Shown piece by piece: positions 51,964 to 59,208 of a DNA stretch of 59,208 bases (position 1 is the first letter of the stretch; the number at the start of each line of letters is the position of its first letter). Under the pieces are notes generated by a model. It was not told the origin of the DNA. It worked only from the letters and a program-made list of their open reading frames with translations, and did no database searches. Source of the stretch: Desulforamulus aquiferis. Its GTDB lineage: Bacteria; Bacillota; Desulfotomaculia; Desulfotomaculales; Desulfotomaculaceae. Position numbers and translations under genes: made by a program. The DNA lies in the NCBI GenBank assembly GCA_004143605.1, contig AWVY01000041.1:1-59208 (forward strand), given 5' to 3'.

Positions 51964-53383
51964 TTATAGCACCTCGACAGATTTCATCTTATTAATCTCT
52001 TCTATTAGAAGGTCCCAGAAAGCTTTTGGGGATATGCATAGTCTAAAAATTCCTTTCCCCGCTCTTTTGCAATCTCTTGTAATTTTTTATACCTAATAAA
52101 TTTTGTAAGATATTTTGCTAACTCAGCAGGCTCAGTAAATGTATAGTCTTTTAGCCTTTCATAATAATCAAATTCTCTATCACTAAGCATAAATAACGGC
52201 TTCCCAGCTAATACGGTTTCTAAACCAACTGTCGATAAATTAGTAATTACCATATCTACATTGGATAAAATGTCATATAAATTAACACCTTTTTTTGATA
52301 TAAGCTTTACAGACTCATACTTGTTGTCTAATTCATAATAGTTATCCATTAACTTGCTTTCAGGTTTTCGGGATAACTCCCAGGGATGCGGTTTAAGTAC
52401 GATTTCTAAGAGGGGATTTTGCGCTAATATATCAATTAACTCATTCCATTGCTTAACATAATTAGGTTGTGTAGCACACAGTACAGTTTTTTTCTTCGGA
52501 TTTAACTTATACAATTTCAGAAATTCTTCTTTGGGTAAATGTTCTTGAGTAAATATATCATCAAACCGAGGATGTCCGGTTATTGCTATTCTATCCTCCA
52601 CCAAACCTCTTTTTAGATACCAGTCTTTTTCATATTCGCCATAAACAGCCACTTTCGTTGAGAATACGGGAATATATGCTTCATCACCGCCTAAAAGCCC
52701 ATGCTGCATGCAAATACTGGGAATACCTAGATATGTTGCTATTATTGTTAGTACACGGCTTAATAAATCCTCAGTTGTTCCGACTACGACACAAGAAATA
52801 ATATTTTCCTTCAGATACCTATTGACTGCAGCAATGAATTGTACCATATGTCTAATTCTTTCTAAAAAAGAGGTGCGGAAATATTGATTGCCAAACACTG
52901 GGTGCTTATCAACTAATTTAAACAAAATGTTTGCCTTTTCAAGCAAACTATTTATTGATTCAGAGACGTCAACTTTATAGTCATTGATATAATGAACAGG
53001 TATACCTAGATAATCTTTTCTTTTCCATCGAGCAAAGATGATAGTTTGCTTTGCATCAAAATATTTGATATAGTTATTTTCTGAAAAGCGCAGGTAATCA
53101 TAATTCAGCAAAGTTTTACCTGGTTTTGTTTCTATTGGCATTTTTAATGGCTTTATCCACTGTTCATATTGGGGTTGTATATGGGCCATATCTAATATCC
53201 TACTGTTTAAATGCTTTTTAAACTCCGGGTCTGACATTTCTTCCCTTAGATCATGGTCTAAAAGTTGATAAAAATTAGCCAATTGGGGTAAAGGGACATC
53301 TTCAAAAACCAATTCTTTGAATACTTCAATAAAATCTAAAAATGTCAGCCAATAATTTTCTAAATATGCTTCTCTCTTTTGCA

Positions 53384-53387
<4 letters not shown>
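51964..53387 (-). CDS. GT-B glycosyltransferase-like protein (one frameshift)
   Basis: 474-residue protein with a C-terminal GT-B Rossmann region: CVVVGTTEDLLSRVLTIIATYLGIPSICMQHGLLGGDEAYIPVFSTKVAVYGEYEKDWYLKRGLVEDRIAITGHPRFDD and IVLKPHPW and VDMVITNLSTVGLETVLAGKPLFMLSD. This looks like CDP-glycerol glycerophosphotransferase / UDP-GlcNAc epimerase-like proteins in surface-glycan loci. The N-terminal 150 residues are unusual and unclassified. One break near 52015; the restored end is at 51964; span plus one is 475 codons. It starts with ATG ATG overlapping the GT2 stop. Its donor sugar is unknown; a CMP-nonulosonate is a reasonable guess from context. Confidence 0.75.
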
Positions 53388-54162
<775 letters not shown>

Positions 54163-54295
54163 TCATGATCACTCCCTAGACAAAACCATCTTTTTATCTC
54201 TTTTACTTTATGAATCCCTCCCGAAATATGTGTGAAAAATTAAGTATAAATGTATTTATTTGGAATCTTGAAAGTATCACCCTTGGGAATAGATG

Positions 54296-54345
54296 AAAAG
54301 AGCCGTCCCCTAACTTATTGATTTTAAGTCAGGGACGGCTCTTTT
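54296..54345. repeat. Perfect 14-bp inverted repeat (bidirectional terminator or repeat remnant)
   Basis: AAAAGAGCCGTCCC (54296-54309) and GGGACGGCTCTTTT (54332-54345), with an inner partial stem. T runs on both sides fit a bidirectional terminator. The GGGACGG[TC]TCTTT core recurs at 35149-35161, beside a GTCAGG motif there and a GACCTGACCCC at 54428-54437, so it may be a scattered repeat. The rest of 54163-54530 shows no gene; a weak promoter-like TTGACC is at 54425. Confidence 0.65.
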
Positions 54346-54530
54346 CCCCATTTACCAAACCCGCTGTTTTAGGAACAGGTACACTTCCCTTTGTAATTTT
54401 CAAATGGTAATTTATATTTAATAGTTGACCTGACCCCAAAGCTCTATTAATGTATATATGATAAAAGATATTATTGTGATAAATAGCAAAGTTAAATTTT
54501 TAGAACACTAAGATATTGAGAGCGGGGAAA

Positions 54531-57500
54531 ATGATGGAGGAAAATAAACAAATACAATCAACTAACATACCTGAGCTGATTACAGAGAAAAATGTACTTG
54601 GCCGCTGGGCCGGATTTTTTATAGAGCGATACCGAATCGTCTACTTGATAATTGCTGCTTTGATGATCTGGGGGGTTACTTCTTACTTTAAGATCCCTCG
54701 GGAATTACAACCAGAAATCATTTTACCCTTCGGTCATGTTATGACCATTTATAACGGTGCTGCTCCAGAGGAAATAGAAAAACTAATTACCGATAAAATT
54801 GAGAAAAAGATGGCCGAATTAAACAAAGTCAAAAATATATCCTCTTCATCTGGTTTTGGAGTTTCCTCAGTTTTTGTAGAATTTGAAGCTGGAGTAGACA
54901 TGGATGACATGATTGTGAAGATGCGCGAAAAGGTTTCTACAGTTAGAGGCGATCTCCCTAAGGATGCAGAACTGCCTGAGGTGTCCACCTTTGAAACCAA
55001 TAATTCGCCGATCATGATCATCAATATTACTGGTGACTATGATTTTGTTGTCCTCAAAAGTATCGCAAATAAGCTCAAGGACAGTATTGAAAACATAGAT
55101 GATGTATCTGACGTTCAAATTATTGGCGGACTCGAACGAGAAATTAAGATTATAGTAAATCCCCAAAGGTTAGCCCATTATGCTATATCTTTGGAACAGA
55201 TCAAATCCGCTATTAACCTGTCCAACATTAATTTTCCCGGTGGCAGTATTGATCTTGATTATAAAAACTATAATATTCGCACCGTGGAGAACTGGAATCT
55301 GTCGATGAATTAAATAATGTGATAATTACCTATCAAGGGAGCAGCCAGTATTTTTAAGGGATATTGCTCAAATTGAGGATGGTTTCGCTGAGGCCGATTC
55401 TTACTCCAGGTTATCCTCCGGTCTATATACTTCCAACCCATCGACAAAGGATTCTGTAGCACTTTCTATTAAGAAAAAAGAGTCTGCCGATGTAATCAAA
55501 ACCGCTCAAAAAATTTATGACAAGATACAATTAGAAAAGGGTAGTACATATCCCTCTGACCTCCAAGTTGAAATTAGCGGGGATACAGCTGTTTACGTTA
55601 AGGACCAATTAGGTGGGGTAACCGATAACGCATTTTCAGGCCTGTTGTTGGTTGGTGTAATTTTATTTCTGTTTATTGGTCTTCGGGAATCTGCAGTAGT
55701 CTCTATCGTTATCCCTCTATCCATATTTGCTGCCTTCGGTTTAATGAAGAGTTCTGGCATGACCTTCAATAATATTACCCTATTTTCTTTAATCCTTGCT
55801 GTAGGTATGCTGGTGGATAACGGCATAGTTATCATGCAAAATATTGATCGCTTGCGCTCAATGGGCTTGGAGTCTGCTAAAGCAGCAGCTGCTGCAACCA
55901 ACCAAATTGCTCCGGCCATAGCTTCTTCCACCCTGACAACTTTGGCTGCCTTTTTCCCAATTATGCTAACACCAGGTATAATGGGCCAATTTATTAAGCC
56001 AATTCCGCAGACAGTTATGTTTGCCTTAAGTGCTTCATTTATTGTGGCAGTTACTATTACCCTGCTCTGTGTTCCATGCTGCTTAAAAAACCCAAGGGTA
56101 GTGATATGAAACCTAGTAAATACTTAACTAGCAAGATGAAATATACTATCTCCCTGCTTTTTGTTGTAGCTTTACAATGTTGGCCTTTCGAACAGATAAT
56201 GGGGGTATCTTTGGCTTCGGCATTGCCTCGCTGATTTTTGCTGTTATATTTGGTAGCTCACTAATAATAAAATATTCCCGACAGCAACAAGGAAAAAGGG
56301 AGTCCTTAATACTAAAGAAATATGGTGAATTTATAGACAATATTATTCATAGTAGAAAGCGCAAGTGGGCTGTTCTAGGAATCACGTCTGTGGCCTTCGT
56401 ATTAAGCATTATGTTGATTCCCCTTGGACTATTGAAGGTTGAGATGTTTTCACCCACGGATTTTACTCGCTTATATGTAAATATAGAGACTCCCCGGGGG
56501 AGCACCCTTTCAACTACCTCGGCCATAGCAGAGGAAGTTGAAAGAAGGCTGTTTTCCTTCCCGGAAATTAAAAGCTTTGTTTCTAACGTTGGTATTACAG
56601 GCGCAGACAGCTTTGATGATTTTAGTGTAGGTATGGGAGCAACCCCTTATAAAGGTCGGGTTATCATAGATTTACATGACGAAAAGAATCGTGAACGCTC
56701 AAGTATGGAGTTAGCAGCTCTTATGCGGGAAAACCTGAAAGATATACCTGGAGCTAAAATTACAGTTAATGAAATGGAGAATGGTCCTCCAACGGATGCT
56801 CCAGTTGTTATTAACTTAAGGGGGGAGAACCTGGACGAGCTAAAAAAGGTAGCTAACGATTTTACTTCTATTTTGAAGAATATTGAAGGAACTAGGGATG
56901 TAAAGCATAGCATTCAGGAAGGCACACCTGAGCTACAGGTTAAAATAAATAAAGCAAAGGCTGCCAGTTTGGGTTTAGATGAGATGACCATTGCTTCAGG
57001 TGTCCGAAATGCGGTACATGGTCTAAAGGCTACCACATTTAGAAAAGATCAAGATGAGATAGACGTATATATTCGCACAACTAAGGATAAATTGTCCTCA
57101 ATTCAAGACCTAGAAGGCTTATACTTTTTCTCCCATGGAGGTCAACCAATTCCCTTTACTCAAGTAGCCGAACTAGTGGAAAGCAAAAGTGTAACAGCAA
57201 TTAGTCATGAAGATATGAAAAGACAGGTCACTGTTGTTGCAGAAACCACTACAGGTGTCATAGCGGGTGATATAATTAAAAAGTTCCAGGAATCCACCGC
57301 CGATTATCCTTTACCAACCGGATTGACAATTAAACTTGGGGGAGAGCATGAGGATATTCAAGAATCCTTTACTGATATGTTCACCAATATGCTTATTGCT
57401 GCCGTATTAGTATTTTTGGTACTGGCGGTACAATTTAATTCTCTGTCTCAGCCATGGATTATACTACTAAGTGTGCCTATGGCCATGATTGGTGTTTTGC

Positions 57501-57930
57501 CAGGTCTGGTGATTACAGGTAATAATTTTGGTTTTGTATCCTTTGTAGGTGTTGTCGCCCTAGTAGGTATTGCTGTTAACAATGCTATAGTACTAGTTGA
57601 TATATGAATTACATGCGAAAGAATGGTTTTGCAATAAAGGATGCAGTAAAAAAGGCAGTTATAGTTAGATTTGTACCGATTATGGCTACTACCATTACTA
57701 CAGCCGGAGGAATCTTACCCATTACTTTAAGCCAACCTTTCTTTGGTCCATTGGGTTACGCTGTAATTTTCGGTTTACTGGCCTCAACTGTCTTGACCTT
57801 GGTTATTATTCCTGTTCTTTATACCATGTTAGAGGAGCATAAACAAACAAAGCTAGATAATAAACGCAATCAGTCAATTCAAGGAGGAGAAAATTGTGAA
57901 AAAGATATTACTGTATTTTCTAGTAATTAG
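54531..57930 (+). CDS. RND efflux permease (about three frameshifts)
   Basis: AcrB/MdtB-type resistance-nodulation-division pump of about 1133 residues, longer than the usual ~1030. N-terminal IERYRIVYLIIAALMIWGVTSYFKIPRELQPEI, porter domain FGVSSVFVEFEAGVDMDDMI, the TM4 region with GMLVDNGIVIMQNIDRLRSMGLESAKAAAAATNQIAPAIASSTLTTLAAFFP, then a second half ending in FVGVVALVGIAVNNAIVLVDY and TTITTAGGILPITL. Breaks are near 55310, 56100 and 57605. Between the two halves (about 56110-56280) two extra hydrophobic segments, ISLLFVVALQ and IFGFGIASLIFAVIFGSSLIIKY, account for the extra length. Start ATG chosen at 54531; a TTG 15 bases upstream is possible. The adaptor gene follows. Confidence 0.9.
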
Positions 57931-58978
57931 CCTTATTTTGGCTGGTTGTGGTCAGGACAAGCAATCAGGGGATGTATCTACTGCTGGAAATAGCGAAGGT
58001 GTCTTTGTTAAAACCAGCCCGGTAGAAGCTGGTGAATTTACCCATTTTCTTTCATTACCAGGTCATTTACAACCGGCTGAACAGGCTTTCATCACTAGCA
58101 AGGTAAACGGAACTGTGCAATTTATTAACGCAGATATTGGCACTAAGGTTGCAAAAGGACAGACCTTATGTAAAATAGATGATACAACTTTTAAGCTACA
58201 GCATAAAAAATCCTCTTCTGATCTATCTGCAGAACAGATTAGATATGAGGATGCGGAAATAAACTATGCACGGATGAAGGCCCTATACGAAGCCCAGGCC
58301 ATTTCTCAATATGAATTTGAAAACATTGAAAGTCAATTCAAGATGGCCAAGGAGCACATTAACCGGGCCCAATATGATTTTGACTTGGCTACTGAAAACC
58401 TAAATTATACAAATATAACTAGTCCTTTAGCCGGAATCGTTAGTCTAAAGGACGTGTCTGAAGGGGAAAACATTAGTCCAGGAAATACTATATTTGCCGT
58501 TGTTAAAACAGATCGGATGTATGTGGAGACCGGAGTTGCTGAGCAGGATATAATTGCTATCAAACAAGGTCAACGGGTAAAGGTCATGGTTGATTCACTG
58601 CCGGGTAACACCTTTGAAGGATTTATCACCCATATAGGGCCAGTTCCTAATCCAACGACTAAAACCTACCCAATCAAAATTACTTTAGAAAACCGGGATG
58701 ATTTGCTCAAGCCGGGTATGTTTGCAACTGTAGAAATTTTACTTGCTGAACGTAAAGCCTCCCTTTCTGTACCAAAGGAATCTGTGATTACAGAAGATGG
58801 ACAAAAATATGTTTTTGTAGAGCGGGAAGGTAAAGTTGAGAAAAGATTAATAGAAATAGGTTACTCTAATGATACCCATTTTGAGATCCTTAACGGTCTA
58901 AAAAATGATGAAGTGGTTGTATCAGTAGGTCACGATGGTTTAACAGACGGTAGTACAGTAGAGATAGTTTCTAATTAG
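57896..58978 (+). CDS. RND efflux adaptor lipoprotein (membrane fusion protein)
   Basis: 360-residue membrane fusion protein of the HlyD/AcrA family. The N-terminal KKILLYFLVISLILAGCGQ has a lipobox (LAGC), so the protein is probably lipidated and held to the outer face of the membrane. A biotinyl/lipoyl-like domain (SLPGHLQPAEQAFITSKVNGTVQFINADIGTKVAKGQTLCKID), an alpha-helical hairpin (KMAKEHINRAQYDFDLATENLNYTNITSPLAGIVSLKDVSEGENISPG) and the beta-barrel region (VETGVAEQDIIAIKQGQRVKV) follow. Intact. GTG at 57896 follows GGAGGAG. It overlaps the pump's C-terminal coding region by 35 bases, so the two are translated together; the order pump-adaptor is reversed from the usual one. Confidence 0.92.
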   Translation: MKKILLYFLVISLILAGCGQDKQSGDVSTAGNSEGVFVKTSPVEAGEFTHFLSLPGHLQPAEQAFITSKVNGTVQFINADIGTKVAKGQTLCKIDDTTFKLQHKKSSSDLSAEQIRYEDAEINYARMKALYEAQAISQYEFENIESQFKMAKEHINRAQYDFDLATENLNYTNITSPLAGIVSLKDVSEGENISPGNTIFAVVKTDRMYVETGVAEQDIIAIKQGQRVKVMVDSLPGNTFEGFITHIGPVPNPTTKTYPIKITLENRDDLLKPGMFATVEILLAERKASLSVPKESVITEDGQKYVFVEREGKVEKRLIEIGYSNDTHFEILNGLKNDEVVVSVGHDGLTDGSTVEIVSN

Positions 58979-59033
58979 AATACATTACATATTGCCTAAA
59001 TTAATTATAATTTCGAAGATAGCAAAAGTAAGA

Positions 59034-59068
59034 AAAAGGTGGGACTAAAAGCCTCACCTTTTCTTTTG
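59034..59068 (+). terminator. Terminator of the efflux operon
   Basis: AAAAGGTGGG and CCTCACCTTTT (59034-59043 / 59052-59062) with one bulge, followed by TCTTTTG. It lies 55 bases after the adaptor stop. Confidence 0.8.
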
Positions 59069-59111
59069 TGATAGCTTATACATGTCAAATATCATAAACA
59101 AACTCATTAAG

Positions 59112-59145
59112 AAACCCGCCGTCTTAATCAAAAGACAGCGGGTTT
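59112..59145 (-). terminator. Terminator of the rRNA operon
   Basis: AAACCCGCCGTCTT (59112-59125) and AAGACAGCGGGTTT (59132-59145): 14-bp stem with one G-U pair. It lies 13 bases beyond the 5S end on the minus strand. Confidence 0.85.
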
Positions 59146-59158
59146 TATAAAATTACTC

Positions 59159-59208
59159 TGGCGACGACCTACTCTCCCAGGGGCTTGCGCCCCGAGTACC
59201 ATCGGCCC
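59159..59208 (-). rRNA. rrf: 5S ribosomal RNA, 3' part only
   Basis: The reverse complement reads GGGCCGATGGTACTCGGGGC, then GCAAGCCCCTGGGAGAGTAG and GTCGTCGCCA: the conserved 3' half of Firmicute 5S rRNA. The 5' part lies beyond the window edge. It is the end of an rRNA operon transcribed toward the efflux genes. Confidence 0.93.

Noticed and set aside
54163-54530. Insertion sequence between the glycan and efflux operons
   Set aside because: No transposase frame and no target-site duplication; only a hairpin and short repeat-like fragments.

Overview
The window comes from an endospore-forming Firmicute of the Peptococcaceae / Desulfotomaculum kind. The reasons are spoIIP, yqfC, yqfD and pse-type surface-glycan genes, a CIRCE-controlled hrcA-grpE-dnaK-dnaJ operon, a T-box leader, and a bacterial 'group III' chaperonin inside the dnaK operon. 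The order phoH-yqfD-yqfC-floA-nfeD ... rpsU ... mtaB-rsmE-prmA-dnaJ-dnaK-grpE-hrcA-hemW-lepA-spoIIP-rpsT-holA-comEC-comEA-rsfS-yqeK-nadD follows the Bacillus subtilis chromosome, read here mostly on the minus strand. This part looks like ancestral chromosomal backbone, not an acquired island.

Layout. 1-4.7 kb: phoH, the yqfC/yqfD sporulation pair and the membrane-organising pair floA/nfeD. 4.7-15 kb: rpsU, a HIT protein, three tRNA/rRNA/protein methylation enzymes, and the heat-shock operon (hrcA, group III chaperonin, grpE, dnaK, dnaJ) behind a sigma-A promoter with a CIRCE operator. 15-20 kb: hemW, lepA, a small membrane protein, spoIIP and a holin-like protein. 20.3-27.7 kb: rpsT (plus strand), holA, a thiamine-binding-type protein, a YtpQ-like protein, the competence genes comEC and comEA around a lytic transglycosylase, and a DUF421 protein. 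27.7-35.7 kb: a UPF0316 protein, leuS, an AMP-forming acyl-CoA synthetase, a T-box leader with a leucine-type specifier, rsfS, yqeK, an RRM protein, nadD and a second HIT protein.

36-43.3 kb: a compact ethanolamine module, read eutW-like kinase, eutV-like regulator, terminator, eat permease, eutB, eutC, eutA. No microcompartment genes are present. 43.5-54.2 kb: a CBO0543 membrane protein, then a pseudaminic-acid-type nonulosonate locus (pseB, an SDR epimerase, pseC, pseG, a synthase-cytidylyltransferase fusion, pseH, pseI) led by two glycosyltransferases. 54.5-59 kb, plus strand: an RND efflux pump and its lipoprotein adaptor. The right edge cuts into the 3' end of a 5S rRNA, so an rRNA operon lies beyond it on the minus strand.

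The main technical feature is about 65 reading-frame breaks spread over roughly 33 genes, including essential ones (rpsU, leuS, holin-adjacent spoIIP, lepA, dnaJ). In almost every broken gene the span plus the number of breaks is an exact multiple of three. Each break is therefore a single lost base, often in a homopolymer. This is what uncorrected sequencing error looks like, not gene decay, so broken genes are annotated here as whole CDS spans with the breaks noted.

The most interesting biology is the group III chaperonin in the dnaK operon, the leucine-type T-box that reads first into an acyl-CoA synthetase and then into leuS, a fused nonulosonate synthase-cytidylyltransferase beside a second synthase, the eut regulators with a terminator before the permease and a regulator apparently lacking its ANTAR domain, and a hairpin that buries the yqfC ribosome-binding site.
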